A DNA stretch of 64,000 nucleotides, from NCBI RefSeq assembly GCF_014982805.1, contig NZ_JADCKC010000004.1, forward strand, positions 62,001-126,000. Direction: 5' to 3'. Source of the stretch: Gemmiger gallinarum (GTDB lineage Bacteria; Bacillota; Clostridia; Oscillospirales; Ruminococcaceae). Both the position numbers and the translations under genes were made by a program. The notes under the pieces were generated by a model. It ran no database searches. It was given only the letters and a program-made list of their open reading frames with translations, and was not told where the DNA came from. Each line of letters starts with the position of its first letter. Position 1 is the first letter of the stretch. Shown in pieces: positions 8,360 through 18,388 of the stretch.

Positions 8360-9301
8360 TCACAGCATATGCTTTTTGTGCAGCACCCAGGCCGCCCCCG
8401 CACACACCAGCAGGATGATGCCGCAGACAATGCCGAAGGCGCTGCCGCTGGAGACAAAGGGCATGCTCTCGGCGTTGACGTTCATGCCGTACAGGCCGGA
8501 GATGACCGTCGGCACCGCCATGATAAGGGTGACCGAGGTCAGGTATTTCATGGCGTTGTTCAGGCGGTTGTCCAGAATAGCCGAGAACAGCTCCCGGGTA
8601 CCTTTGATATCGTCCCGGTAGATGCTGGTCATCTCAATGGCCTGGCGCAGCTCGACGATAACATCGTCCAGCAGTTCCCGGTCGTCGGGGTACTGTTCCA
8701 GCCGCTTGTACCGGGTCAGTCGGTCCATGACGGTGTTGTTGGCACGCAAACTGGTGGCAAAGTAGACCAGGGTGGATTCCAGCCGGTGCAGTTCCATCAG
8801 GTCCTTGTCCCGCAGGGTGCCGGACAGGTTCATCTCGATGGCCTGGCGGCGGCGGTCGATGAGGCGCAGTTCCAGCTGGTAGATGCTGGCCGCCCGGTAG
8901 AGGATCTGGTAGACAAAGCGCATCTTTTTGCGGGTGGAAAATCCCCGCACCCGGCAGGCGGCAAAATCCGCCAGCACCGGCGTTTCCACCGAGCAGACGG
9001 TGACGATCATCTGCTGGGTGAGCAGGATGCCCAGAGGGATGGTGGTATAGACGCCCTCCCCCGAGCCTTTTTCCTGGCTGGGGATGTCCACCAGAATGAG
9101 GGTATAGCCGTCCTCCAGAGAGATACGGGCGCTCTCCTCGGCGTCGAGGGCGGCCTGCAGGTCGGCGGGCTCAATGTCCAGGGAGGTGGCCACCTTGCGG
9201 ATCTCATCCTGAGTGGGGGCGGTCATACAGATCCAGCAGCCTTCCACAAAATTGTCCTCTCGGGTGAGCTGCTGGTCCTTGGTCTGATAGATCTTCAACA
9301 T
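8360..9301 (-). CDS. corA: CorA-family divalent metal transporter
   Basis: Pentameric membrane channel family that imports magnesium or related divalent cations. The 313-residue protein has a large cytoplasmic domain, then two C-terminal helices with the selectivity motif YGMNV after the first and a basic end HKKHML. The start is uncertain: MLKIYQT at 9301 matches the usual family beginning, while ATGs at 9319 and 9331 are possible; none has a strong ribosome site. A good promoter lies about 70 bases upstream and a terminator follows. The transported ion cannot be told from the sequence. Confidence 0.88.
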   Translation of the reverse strand: MLKIYQTKDQQLTREDNFVEGCWICMTAPTQDEIRKVATSLDIEPADLQAALDAEESARISLEDGYTLILVDIPSQEKGSGEGVYTTIPLGILLTQQMIVTVCSVETPVLADFAACRVRGFSTRKKMRFVYQILYRAASIYQLELRLIDRRRQAIEMNLSGTLRDKDLMELHRLESTLVYFATSLRANNTVMDRLTRYKRLEQYPDDRELLDDVIVELRQAIEMTSIYRDDIKGTRELFSAILDNRLNNAMKYLTSVTLIMAVPTVISGLYGMNVNAESMPFVSSGSAFGIVCGIILLVCAGAAWVLHKKHML

Positions 9302-9370
9302 AACCGGATACACCGCCATTCCGCCGTCCATTACGGTCGTTTTTTCGGGCAGATTTGCCCTATCTTTATC

Positions 9371-9399
9371 AGTATACGAGATGCGGCCCCATTGCGCAA
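9371..9399 (-). promoter_or_regulatory. corA promoter
   Basis: Minus strand TTGCGC (9399-9394), 17-base spacer, TATACT (9376-9371). Predicted transcription start near 9364. Confidence 0.6.
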
Positions 9400-9568
9400 G
9401 AGGGAGTCACCCCGGGCTGCCCGCTTGCAGCAAGCCGGATCGGCACCGCCCCGCCGCCATCCCCTTTTTGCCGGGATACGGCCCGGTCGCCGTCGCTCTT
9501 GTCCTGCTCCCCGGGGCGGTTTTGCAGCGCATTTTGCGGGACAGGGCCGCCTCTTTTGCGCGCACAAA

Positions 9569-9585
9569 ATGCATATTTTATGCAT
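9569..9585. promoter_or_regulatory. AT-rich palindrome in the corA-argG intergenic region
   Basis: ATGCATATTTTATGCAT has perfect 7-base arms around TTT. It resembles an ARG-box half-site pattern but the arms are one base too far apart. The 480-base gap between corA and argG otherwise holds the two promoters, the ARG box and no coding sequence. Confidence 0.35.
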
Positions 9586-9689
9586 ATCATGCAATTCTAT
9601 CCGTTTTTGACAGGCTGCAAAAGCAAAGTCATCCGCAAAGTGCATAAATATAAGCCGTGTTTTCTTGTCGGTTTGTGTGAAATGCCGTC

Positions 9690-9717
9690 TTGCAATTTCT
9701 GCCTACATGGTTATAAT
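9690..9717 (+). promoter_or_regulatory. argG promoter
   Basis: TTGCAA at 9690-9695, a 16-base spacer and a perfect TATAAT at 9712-9717. Predicted start near 9724, immediately before the ARG box. Confidence 0.7.
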
Positions 9718-9729
9718 GGAAGCATGCAA

Positions 9730-9743
9730 TGAATATTTATTCA
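9730..9743. promoter_or_regulatory. ARG box (ArgR/AhrC operator) at argG
   Basis: TGAATATTTATTCA has perfect TGAATA/TATTCA arms and closely matches the known arginine repressor half-site consensus TGAATwwwwATTCA. It starts about six bases after the predicted transcription start, so bound repressor would block initiation or early elongation when arginine is plentiful. Confidence 0.75.
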
Positions 9744-9781
9744 AACTCATTTTTGAGCGATAGACGGGAGAGGGATTTGCT

Positions 9782-11020
9782 ATGAAGAAATCGAAACAGA
9801 ACATCAAAAAAGTGGTTCTGGCTTACTCCGGCGGCCTGGATACTTCCATCATCATTCCCTGGCTGAAGGAAAACTATAACAACTGCGAGGTCGTTGCCGT
9901 TTCCGGCAACGTGGGCCAGGGCACCGAGCTGGACGGCCTGGAAGAGAAGGCCAAAAAGACCGGCGCTTCCAAGCTCTACGTCCTGGACCTGAAAAAGGAA
10001 TATGTGGAGGACTTCATCTGGCCCTGCCTGAAGGCCGACGCCAAGTATGAGGATTACCTGCTGGGCACCAGCCACGCCCGCCCCTGCATCGCCAAGGCTC
10101 TGGCCGAGATCGCCATCCAGGAAGGCGCCGACGCCATCTGCCACGGCTGCACCGGCAAGGGCAACGACCAGGTCCGCTTTGAGCTGACCCTCAAGGCCCT
10201 GGCTCCCGATATGGCCATCATCGCTCCCTGGCGTGAATGGGACATCAAGAGCCGTGACGAGGAGATCGACTACGCCGAGGCCCACAACGTCCCCCTGAAG
10301 ATCAACCGTGAGACCAACTACTCCAAGGACAAGAACCTGTGGCACCTGAGCCATGAGGGTCTGGACCTGGAAGATCCCAAGAACGAGCCCCAGTACAACA
10401 AGGACGGCTTCCTGGAGCTGGGCGTCAGCCCCGAGCAGGCTCCCGACACCCCCACCTACGTCACCATCCACTTTGAGAAGGGCATCCCCACCGCCGTGGA
10501 CGGCAAGGAGATGGACGGCGTCAGCCTCATCGAGCACCTGAATCAGCTGGGCGGCGCCAACGGCATCGGCCTGCTGGACATCGTGGAGAACCGCCTCGTC
10601 GGCATGAAGAGCCGCGGCGTCTACGAGACTCCCGGCGGTGCCATCCTGTACAAGGCCCACAATGTCCTGGAGACCATCACCCTGGACAAGGAGAGCTTCC
10701 ACTTCAAAGAGATCATTGCCCAGAAGATGGGCGAGCTGGTCTACAACGGCCAGTGGTTCACCCCCCTGCGGGAGGCCATCTGCGCCTTCACCGACGACCT
10801 GCAGAAGACCGTCACCGGCGATGTGACCCTCAAGCTGTACAAGGGCAACATGATCAACGCCGGCGTCACCAGCCCCTACACCCTCTACGATGAGCAGACC
10901 GCTTCCTTCGGCGAGGATGAGGACTACAACCAGGCCGACAGCGCCGGATTCATCAATCTGTTCGGCCTGCCCATTGCCGAGCGCGCCAAGCTGGCGAAAA
11001 AGTGGCCGGAAGTCAAATAA
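9782..11020 (+). CDS. argG: Argininosuccinate synthase
   Basis: Joins citrulline and aspartate with ATP use to give argininosuccinate, the seventh step of arginine synthesis. The 412-residue protein has the PP-loop AYSGGLDTS at 14-22 and the conserved [15 protein letters not shown] segment near 121-135. Length and start (purine-rich GGGAGAGGGA before the ATG) are normal. It has its own promoter with an ARG box and is followed by a terminator-like hairpin before argH, so argG may be expressed partly apart from the rest of the cluster. Confidence 0.97.
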   Translation: MKKSKQNIKKVVLAYSGGLDTSIIIPWLKENYNNCEVVAVSGNVGQGTELDGLEEKAKKTGASKLYVLDLKKEYVEDFIWPCLKADAKYEDYLLGTSHARPCIAKALAEIAIQEGADAICHGCTGKGNDQVRFELTLKALAPDMAIIAPWREWDIKSRDEEIDYAEAHNVPLKINRETNYSKDKNLWHLSHEGLDLEDPKNEPQYNKDGFLELGVSPEQAPDTPTYVTIHFEKGIPTAVDGKEMDGVSLIEHLNQLGGANGIGLLDIVENRLVGMKSRGVYETPGGAILYKAHNVLETITLDKESFHFKEIIAQKMGELVYNGQWFTPLREAICAFTDDLQKTVTGDVTLKLYKGNMINAGVTSPYTLYDEQTASFGEDEDYNQADSAGFINLFGLPIAERAKLAKKWPEVK

Positions 11021-11041
11021 TCGATAAACCGTAACATTTCA

Positions 11042-11085
11042 CAAGCCGTCCCGGGGCCCAGCCCGCTCCGGGCGGTTTGTCGTTT
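11042..11085 (+). terminator. Terminator or attenuator between argG and argH
   Basis: ACAAGCCGTCCCGG and CCGGGCGGTTTGT form a hairpin with a moderately T-rich trailer (TTTGTCGTTT). argH starts only 30 bases later, so partial read-through is likely. Confidence 0.6.
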
Positions 11086-11116
11086 CCAATCATCAACTGT
11101 TCAGGAGGGGTTATCC

Positions 11117-12499
<1,383 letters not shown>

Positions 12500-12573
12500 T
12501 CCTTCTGCTGCCGAGAACATTCAGATTCCGGCAGATGCCGTAAAACTTTATTGCTGGCGAAGAAAGCCTTTAC

Positions 12574-12849
12574 CCCAGGCCCGCAAGGTGGGCCTGGGAG
12601 CAGCCGCTGCTCGATTAGCAGATGTTTGCCATATTGCAGGGTCCAGGGGTTGCCGGCCCGAGCGATCATATCGCGAGTCTGCGCCGCAGGCGCAGTGCCG
12701 GCAACGGCCGGAGCGATGAGCGAGGACGTTCCTCTGTTTTTCATCACCGAACAGGTGATGCTTGATGGTATGCCGTGGCCTTGCCCCGCCGCACCGCCTC
12801 GAAACGGTGGCACCTTTCTTGATTCTTCTTTCGGTGACGAAAGAAGAAT
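12574..12849. repeat. Palindrome-rich intergenic element between argH and argC
   Basis: The 450-base gap holds no convincing gene but at least four perfect hairpins: CCCAGGCCC 12574-12582 with 12590-12598; GTTGCCGGC 12649-12657 with 12697-12705, enclosing TGCGCC 12680-12685 with 12689-12694; CATCACC 12742-12748 with 12754-12760; and ATTCTTCTTTC 12822-12832 with 12839-12849. Frames on both strands are open but have no family resemblance and no good ribosome sites. The density suggests a repeated extragenic element or a structured RNA. No promoter or ARG box for argC is evident here. Confidence 0.55.
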
Positions 12850-12949
12850 GCCTGCCTAGCCGCTTCCCCAAAAAATCGCCGCTGCCTTTGCCGCTTTCCC
12901 GGCATCCCCCTTCCCATTGTCCGTATCGCCTTTTTCAGGAGGAAATCTC

Positions 12950-13882
12950 ATGAAAACCTATAAAATCTTTGTGGATGGTTCCGCCGGGACCACCGGCCTG
13001 CGCATTCTGGACCGGCTGTCGGGACGGCCGGAACTGGATCTTCTGACCATCTCGGAGGCTGACCGCAAGAATCTGCAGGCCCGAGCGGCGGTCATCGCCC
13101 AGTCCGACCTCACCTTCCTCTGCCTGCCCGACGCCGCCTCCCGGGAGATCGTCCCCCTCATTCCCGACCATGTACGGGTGCTGGATACCTCCACCGCCCA
13201 TCGCACCGCCCCGGGCTGGGTCTACGGCCTGCCTGAGCTGGCGGGCCAGCGGGAGCGCATCGTGGAGGCCAACCGGGTGGCTGTGCCCGGCTGCCATGCC
13301 ACCGGCTTTGCAGTGCTGGCTGCGCCCCTCGTCCAGATGGGCCTGGTGGCCGCCGACTATCCCTTCTCGCTGACCAGCCTGACGGGATACTCCGGCGGCG
13401 GCAAGAGCATGATCGCCGACTATGAGGCCCAGGGCCGGGACAAGGCCCTGGACAGCCCCCGCAGCTACGGCCTTGCCCTCCATCACAAGCACCTGCCTGA
13501 GATGCAGGCAGTGTGCGGTCTGACCAAGCCCCCGGTCTTTGTGCCGGTGGTGGCCGACTACTACTGCGGCATGCAGTCTCTGCTGCCTTTGCACATGGAA
13601 CTGCTCAAGGCCCCGGCGGAGGAGATTGCCCGGGCACTGGCGGGCTACTACGCGGGCCAGAGCCAGATCACCGTCCATCCTTTGGGCGAGGTCCCCGGCT
13701 TTCTGGCCGCCAACCAGATGGCGGGCACCGACCGGCTGGAAATTTACTGCTCCGCCTCCCCCGACGGCAGCCAACTGCTGCTGGCGGCGGTGTTCGACAA
13801 TCTGGGCAAGGGTGCCTCCGGCGCGGCGGTGCAGTGCATGAACCTCATGCTGGGCCTGCCCGAGACCGCCGGGCTGGAATAA
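12950..13882 (+). CDS. argC: N-acetyl-gamma-glutamyl-phosphate reductase, type 2
   Basis: NADPH-dependent reduction of N-acetylglutamyl phosphate to the semialdehyde. The 310-residue protein begins with a nucleotide-binding DGSAGTTGLRI and has the catalytic cysteine in VPGCHATGF (C115). The short length and the N-terminus mark the type 2 subfamily rather than the longer type 1. TCAGGAGG before the ATG at 12950 fixes the start over an in-frame ATG at 12917. It leads argC-argJ-argB-argD-argF. Confidence 0.95.
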   Translation: MKTYKIFVDGSAGTTGLRILDRLSGRPELDLLTISEADRKNLQARAAVIAQSDLTFLCLPDAASREIVPLIPDHVRVLDTSTAHRTAPGWVYGLPELAGQRERIVEANRVAVPGCHATGFAVLAAPLVQMGLVAADYPFSLTSLTGYSGGGKSMIADYEAQGRDKALDSPRSYGLALHHKHLPEMQAVCGLTKPPVFVPVVADYYCGMQSLLPLHMELLKAPAEEIARALAGYYAGQSQITVHPLGEVPGFLAANQMAGTDRLEIYCSASPDGSQLLLAAVFDNLGKGASGAAVQCMNLMLGLPETAGLE

Positions 13883-13936
13883 GCCTCCTGCCCTTCCGAT
13901 GATGTAACAAATCCGAAAAGAGAGAAGAGAAAGTAT

Positions 13937-15172
13937 ATGGAGAACATTCAGCTCACCCCCGTGGAGGGCGGCATCTGCGCCCCCCAGGGATTTTCCGCCG
14001 CCGGTGTGCACTGCGGCATCCGCCACAACCATTCCAAGCCTGACCTGGCCGTCATCAAGGCCGATGTTCGCTGCACCGGCGCCGCCTGCTATACCACCAA
14101 CAAGGTGTATGGCGCCCCCATCACCGTGGACCGGGAGCATCTGGCCGACGGCTATGCCCAGGCCATCGTGGTCAACAGCGGCAACGCCAACACCTGCGCG
14201 CCCAATGGCATTCAGCTGGCCAAAGATGTCTGCGCCCTGACCGCACAGGCTCTGGGCGTGGCGGAGGCCGACGTGCTGCCCGCTTCCACCGGCGTCATCG
14301 GCCAGGCCATGAGCATCGAGCCCTTTGAGGCCGGCGTCCCCGACGCCGTCTCCAAGCTGGACAGCAGCCCGGCAGGCAGCCTGGCCGCCGCCACCGCCAT
14401 CATGACCACCGACACCCATCCCAAGCAGGCGGCGGTGGAGTTCACTCTGGGGGGCAAGGTCTGCCGTCTGGGAGCCATCGCCAAGGGTTCCGGCATGATC
14501 CACCCCAACATGGCCACCATGCTGCTCTTTATGACCACCGACGCCGCCCTCTCCCACGAGGTGCTGCAGAAGGCCCTGTCTGAGGTCGTCCCCGCCACCT
14601 TCAACCAGATCTCGGTGGACGGCGATACCTCCACCAACGACACCGTCCTGCTGCTGGCCTCTGGTCTGGCGGGCAACGCCTCCGTGGCCGCCGACAGCGA
14701 GGACTACACCGTCTTTGTGGCGGCCCTGACCAAGGTTGCCGAGCAGCTCTGCCGTGAGCTGGCCGGCGACGGCGAGGGCGCCACCAAGCTGCTGGAATGC
14801 ACCGTCACCCATGCGCCCACCCTGGAGGTTGCCCGCGCCGTCTCCAAGAGCGTCATCCACTCTTCCCTGCTCAAGGCGGCCATGTTCGGCGCCGACGCCA
14901 ACTGGGGCCGGGTGCTCTGCGCCATCGGCTACACCCCGGGGGATTTCTCCATCGACCGCACTGCCGTGCGGCTGCGCTCCAAGGCCGGGGAGGTCTTTGT
15001 CTGCGAGAACGCCGCCTACCATCCCTACAGCGAGGAGGAGGCCGCCAAGGTCCTGAAGGAAGACGAGATCGACATCCTCGTGGATCTGGGCTGCGGCGAC
15101 GCCGAGGCCAAGGCCTGGGGCTGCGACCTGACCTACGACTACGTCAAGATCAACGGCGATTACCGCACCTGA
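13937..15172 (+). CDS. argJ: Glutamate N-acetyltransferase / amino-acid acetyltransferase
   Basis: Recycles the acetyl group from N-acetylornithine to glutamate and in bifunctional forms also makes N-acetylglutamate from acetyl-CoA. The 411-residue precursor has the autocleavage site in HPNMATMLLF; cleavage before T194 frees the nucleophile and gives alpha and beta chains. No argA-like gene occurs in the cluster, consistent with a cyclic pathway. Whether this ArgJ can also prime the cycle from acetyl-CoA cannot be told from the sequence. Confidence 0.96.
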   Translation: MENIQLTPVEGGICAPQGFSAAGVHCGIRHNHSKPDLAVIKADVRCTGAACYTTNKVYGAPITVDREHLADGYAQAIVVNSGNANTCAPNGIQLAKDVCALTAQALGVAEADVLPASTGVIGQAMSIEPFEAGVPDAVSKLDSSPAGSLAAATAIMTTDTHPKQAAVEFTLGGKVCRLGAIAKGSGMIHPNMATMLLFMTTDAALSHEVLQKALSEVVPATFNQISVDGDTSTNDTVLLLASGLAGNASVAADSEDYTVFVAALTKVAEQLCRELAGDGEGATKLLECTVTHAPTLEVARAVSKSVIHSSLLKAAMFGADANWGRVLCAIGYTPGDFSIDRTAVRLRSKAGEVFVCENAAYHPYSEEEAAKVLKEDEIDILVDLGCGDAEAKAWGCDLTYDYVKINGDYRT

Positions 15173-15223
15173 CGGGCAGCCTTTTTCAGGCACCCTTACT
15201 TTTTCGATCGGAGGCATCCGCCC

Positions 15224-16078
15224 ATGAAAAACGAAGAGATGGCGCTGCTGTTTTCGGAGGCAACGCCGTATATCCAGAAATACCACGGCAAGACGCTGGT
15301 CATCAAGTACGGCGGCAACGCCATGGTAAACGACGAGCTGAAACTGGCCGTCATGAACGACCTGGTCACCCTCACCCTGCTGGGCGTGCGGGTGGTGCTG
15401 GTCCACGGCGGCGGTCCCGCCATCAACGCCATGCTCAAAAAGGTGGGCAAGGAGTCCAAGTTCGTCAACGGCCTGCGCTACACCGACAAGGAGACCATGG
15501 CCATCGTCCAGCAGGTGCTGGCGGGCCAGGTCAACAAGGACCTGGTGGCCCTGCTCAAGGGCCGGGGCGTAGGACTCTGCGGCATGGACGGACATCTCAT
15601 CACCTGCTCCCGCAAGAGCGATACCGACCTGGGCTATGTGGGCAATGTGGAGAAGGTGGACACTACTCTGGTGGAGCATCTGCTGAGCGACGGCTTTATC
15701 CCCGTCATCGCCACGGTGGGCATGGACGACAACGGCATCCCCTACAACATCAATGCCGACACCGCCGCTGCGGCCATCGCCATCGCGCTGCACGCTGAGA
15801 AGCTGGTCAGCATGACCGATATCGTCGGCCTGCTGTACAACAAGGACGACGAGAGCACCCTCATCCCCGAGGTGGAGCTGTCCGAGATCGCCGGCTACAA
15901 GGCCGCAGGCGTCATTGCAGGCGGCATGATCCCCAAGATCGACGGCATGGCCGACGCCATTTACGAGGGCGTCCACGAGGCGGTCATCATCGACGGACGG
16001 GTGCCTCACTCGGTGCTGCTGGAGATGTTCTCCGACCGCGGTTCCGGCACCCTGTTCTACCGCCGGGGCAGCCGCTGA
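15224..16078 (+). CDS. argB: Acetylglutamate kinase
   Basis: Phosphorylates N-acetylglutamate. The 284-residue protein of the amino-acid kinase family has VIKYGGNAM at the nucleotide-binding start, VLVHGGGPAIN for the glycine-rich substrate loop and the C-terminal GGMIPKIDGM. The start has a purine-rich ATCGGAGGC. It sits between argJ and argD as in many Firmicutes. In arginine-inhibited forms an N-terminal helix extends the protein; a short version (MKNEEMALLFSEATPYIQKY) is present here, so feedback inhibition is possible. Confidence 0.96.
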   Translation: MKNEEMALLFSEATPYIQKYHGKTLVIKYGGNAMVNDELKLAVMNDLVTLTLLGVRVVLVHGGGPAINAMLKKVGKESKFVNGLRYTDKETMAIVQQVLAGQVNKDLVALLKGRGVGLCGMDGHLITCSRKSDTDLGYVGNVEKVDTTLVEHLLSDGFIPVIATVGMDDNGIPYNINADTAAAAIAIALHAEKLVSMTDIVGLLYNKDDESTLIPEVELSEIAGYKAAGVIAGGMIPKIDGMADAIYEGVHEAVIIDGRVPHSVLLEMFSDRGSGTLFYRRGSR

Positions 16079-16114
16079 GCCGTCCTTTTCCACCACACAA
16101 GCGAGGTATCTGCC

Positions 16115-17320
16115 ATGAACACCGACAAGATCATCAAACGGGATAAAAAATACGTGCTGCACACCTACGCCCGCAGCCCCATCGTCATTGAGCGGGGCAG
16201 CGGCATGACTGCCTGGGACGCCGACGGCAAGTCCTATCTGGACTTCACCTCCGGCATCGGCGTCAACGCCCTGGGCTACGCCGACCCCCAGTGGGCCGCC
16301 GCCGTGGCCGAGCAGGCCGCCCAGCTGCAGCACACCTCCAACCTGTACTATACAGCCCCCTGCACCAAACTGGCCCGCAAGCTCTGCAAGCTCACCGGCA
16401 TGGACAAGGTCTTTTTCGGCAACTCCGGCGCCGAGGCCAACGAGGGCGCCATCAAGTGCGCCCGCAAGTACAGCGTCACCACCTACGGCCCCGGCCGCAG
16501 CAAGGTCATCAGCCTGGTGAATTCCTTCCACGGCCGCACCCTGGCCACCCTGACCGCCACGGGGCAGGATGTTTTCCACCACGATTTCGGGCCCTTCCCC
16601 GAGAATTTCGGCTATGTGCCCGCCAATGACCTGGAAGCCCTGCGTCAGGCCCTGATTCCCGGGGATGTGTGCGCCGTCATGATGGAGCTGGTCCAGGGCG
16701 AGGGCGGCGTGGTGGCTCTGGACGCCGACTACGTCCACGACGTGGCCGCCCTCTGCGCCGAGAAGGACATCCTCCTCATTGTGGACGAGGTCCAGACCGG
16801 CGTGGGCCGCACCGGCACCTTCCTGGCCAGCCAGCACTTTGCCCTCCAGCCGGACATCGTCACCCTGGCCAAGGGTCTGGGCGGGGGACTCCCCATCGGC
16901 GCCGTGCTCATGAAGGAGAAGGTGGCCGACACCATGGGCCCCGGCTCCCACGGCTCCACCTTCGGCGGCAACCCGGTGGTCTGCGCCGGCGGCTGTGCCG
17001 TCATCGACCGCATGGACGACGCCTTCTTTGACAACATCAACGCCTGCGCCGCCCGTCTGCGGGAGGGCCTGGAGAAGATCCCCCAGGTGGAGGCCGTCAC
17101 CGGTCTGGGCCTGATGGTAGGCATCGCCCTCAAGGGCGGGCGCAAGGCCTCCGAGGTGCGCACCCTGTGCGAGCATCACGGCCTGCTGGTACTCACCGCC
17201 AAGGACCGCATCCGCCTGCTGCCGCCCCTCATCCTGACGCCGGAGGACGTGGACACCGCCGTGCAGATTCTGGCCGAAGTGCTGGCCGAACTGCCCGCCG
17301 ACGATCAGACGGGAGCGTGA
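16115..17320 (+). CDS. argD: Acetylornithine aminotransferase
   Basis: Pyridoxal-phosphate enzyme that converts N-acetylglutamate semialdehyde to N-acetylornithine with glutamate as donor. The 401-residue class III transaminase has the cofactor lysine in TLAKGLGGG (K253), the aspartate in LLIVDEVQTG and the STFGGNPV loop. AGCGAGGT precedes the ATG. Its stop overlaps the next start as TGATG, coupling it to argF. Confidence 0.96.
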   Translation: MNTDKIIKRDKKYVLHTYARSPIVIERGSGMTAWDADGKSYLDFTSGIGVNALGYADPQWAAAVAEQAAQLQHTSNLYYTAPCTKLARKLCKLTGMDKVFFGNSGAEANEGAIKCARKYSVTTYGPGRSKVISLVNSFHGRTLATLTATGQDVFHHDFGPFPENFGYVPANDLEALRQALIPGDVCAVMMELVQGEGGVVALDADYVHDVAALCAEKDILLIVDEVQTGVGRTGTFLASQHFALQPDIVTLAKGLGGGLPIGAVLMKEKVADTMGPGSHGSTFGGNPVVCAGGCAVIDRMDDAFFDNINACAARLREGLEKIPQVEAVTGLGLMVGIALKGGRKASEVRTLCEHHGLLVLTAKDRIRLLPPLILTPEDVDTAVQILAEVLAELPADDQTGA

Positions 17321-18240
17321 TGGCCATGAAGCATCTGTTGAAACTGGGCGACCTGTCCCCGGAGGAGATCCTCCATGTGCTGGACGTGGCCGACACCCTG
17401 AAAGCGCTGCACCGCCAGGGCAGCGACCCCAAGGACCTGGCGGGCAAATCGGTGGCCCTGATCTTCGGCAAGAACTCCACCCGCACCCGCACCAGCTTTG
17501 AGGTGGGCATCTACCAGATGGGCGGGCTGGGGACCTTCCTCAACGCCGCCACCGAGCTGCAGATCGCCCGGGGCGAGCCCATCCAGGACACCGCCCGGGT
17601 GCTGGGCCGCTATTACGACGCCATCATCTACCGCACCTACAAGCAGAGCGAGGTGGAGGCCCTGGCCCAGTGGAGCGGCGTGCCGGTGATCTCCGGCATG
17701 ACCGACTACGGCCACCCCCTGCAGGTTCTGGCCGACCTGATGACGGTGCGGGAGCGCAAGGGCCGTCTGGAAGGGCTGAAAGCCGGGTTCATCGGGGACG
17801 GCTACAACATGGCCAACAGCCTGATCGTGGGCTGCCTGAAGGCGGGCATGACCATGGTGGCCGCCTGCCCCAAGGGCTACCGCCCCGCCGCCGACGTGCT
17901 CATGATGGCAAAACAGTACGGCGACCGCTTCCGCCTGGTCACCGACCCGGACGAGGCCGCCCGGGACGCCGATGTGCTCTTCACCGATGTGTGGATCAGC
18001 ATGGGCATGGAGCGGGAGACCGAACGCCGCCGCCGGGATTTTGCGGGCTACTGTGTGGACGCCAAACGCCTGAAGCTGGCCAAACCCGACTGCATGGTGC
18101 AGCACCCCCTGCCCGCCCACCGGGGGGAGGAGATCACCGAGGAAGTGCTGGAATCCCACGCTGACGAGATCTTTGACGAGGCGGAGAACCGTCTCCATGT
18201 GGAGAAGGCTGTGCTGTCCATTCTGCTGGCAGGGCGGTGA
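17320..18240 (+). CDS. argF: Ornithine carbamoyltransferase with altered HPCQ and HCLP motifs
   Basis: Carbamoylates ornithine to citrulline. The 306-residue protein has the carbamoyl-phosphate motif STRTR at 53-57 and the ornithine-binding SMG loop at 227-229 (DVWISMG). Two motifs differ from typical enzymes: HPLQ at 132-135 in place of HPCQ, and HPLP at 262-265 in place of HCLP, the latter being the form usual in aspartate carbamoyltransferases. The arg-cluster position and SMG loop still favour ornithine. ATG at 17320 overlaps the argD stop; ATG at 17326 is an equally possible start. Confidence 0.92.
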   Translation: MAMKHLLKLGDLSPEEILHVLDVADTLKALHRQGSDPKDLAGKSVALIFGKNSTRTRTSFEVGIYQMGGLGTFLNAATELQIARGEPIQDTARVLGRYYDAIIYRTYKQSEVEALAQWSGVPVISGMTDYGHPLQVLADLMTVRERKGRLEGLKAGFIGDGYNMANSLIVGCLKAGMTMVAACPKGYRPAADVLMMAKQYGDRFRLVTDPDEAARDADVLFTDVWISMGMERETERRRRDFAGYCVDAKRLKLAKPDCMVQHPLPAHRGEEITEEVLESHADEIFDEAENRLHVEKAVLSILLAGR

Positions 18241-18293
18241 GCCGACTGCCAGATTCTCTCACACCGGGGGACTGGCGCGGCGGCACTGCAATA

Positions 18294-18302
18294 TGATATA
18301 AT
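18294..18302 (+). promoter_or_regulatory. Extended -10 promoter after argF
   Basis: TGATATAAT matches the TGnTATAAT extended -10. No clear -35 is seen. The predicted start near 18309 falls inside the left arm of the following hairpin. Confidence 0.4.
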
Positions 18303-18304
18303 AG

Positions 18305-18342
18305 GTCCGGACGGCGTGCGGTGCCGTCCGGACGTTTGTTTT
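18305..18342 (+). terminator. Terminator of the arg cluster
   Basis: GTCCGGACGGC at 18305-18315 pairs perfectly with 18323-18333 and GTTTGTTTT follows. If the overlapping -10 is used, most of this hairpin would form the 5-prime end of the new transcript. Confidence 0.8.
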
Positions 18343-18388
18343 ATACGGAAGTCGGCGCAGGAGCGCCATTTCAGGAGGGGTCAGTCGG

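Noticed and set aside
7694-9610. 638-codon plus-strand open frame
   Set aside because: Antisense to the sigma factor and CorA, and it runs through a terminator and two promoters.
12551-12859. Short plus-strand frame of 102 codons in the argH-argC gap
   Set aside because: It is made of the hairpin arms themselves, has no ribosome site, and the minus strand is equally open; treated as a non-coding element.
12935-17179. Very long minus-strand open frame (1,414 codons) through the arg genes
   Set aside because: It lies antisense to argC, argJ, argB and argD, which are certain, and its translation is a low-complexity run of G, H, A, V and Q typical of GC-rich antisense frames.
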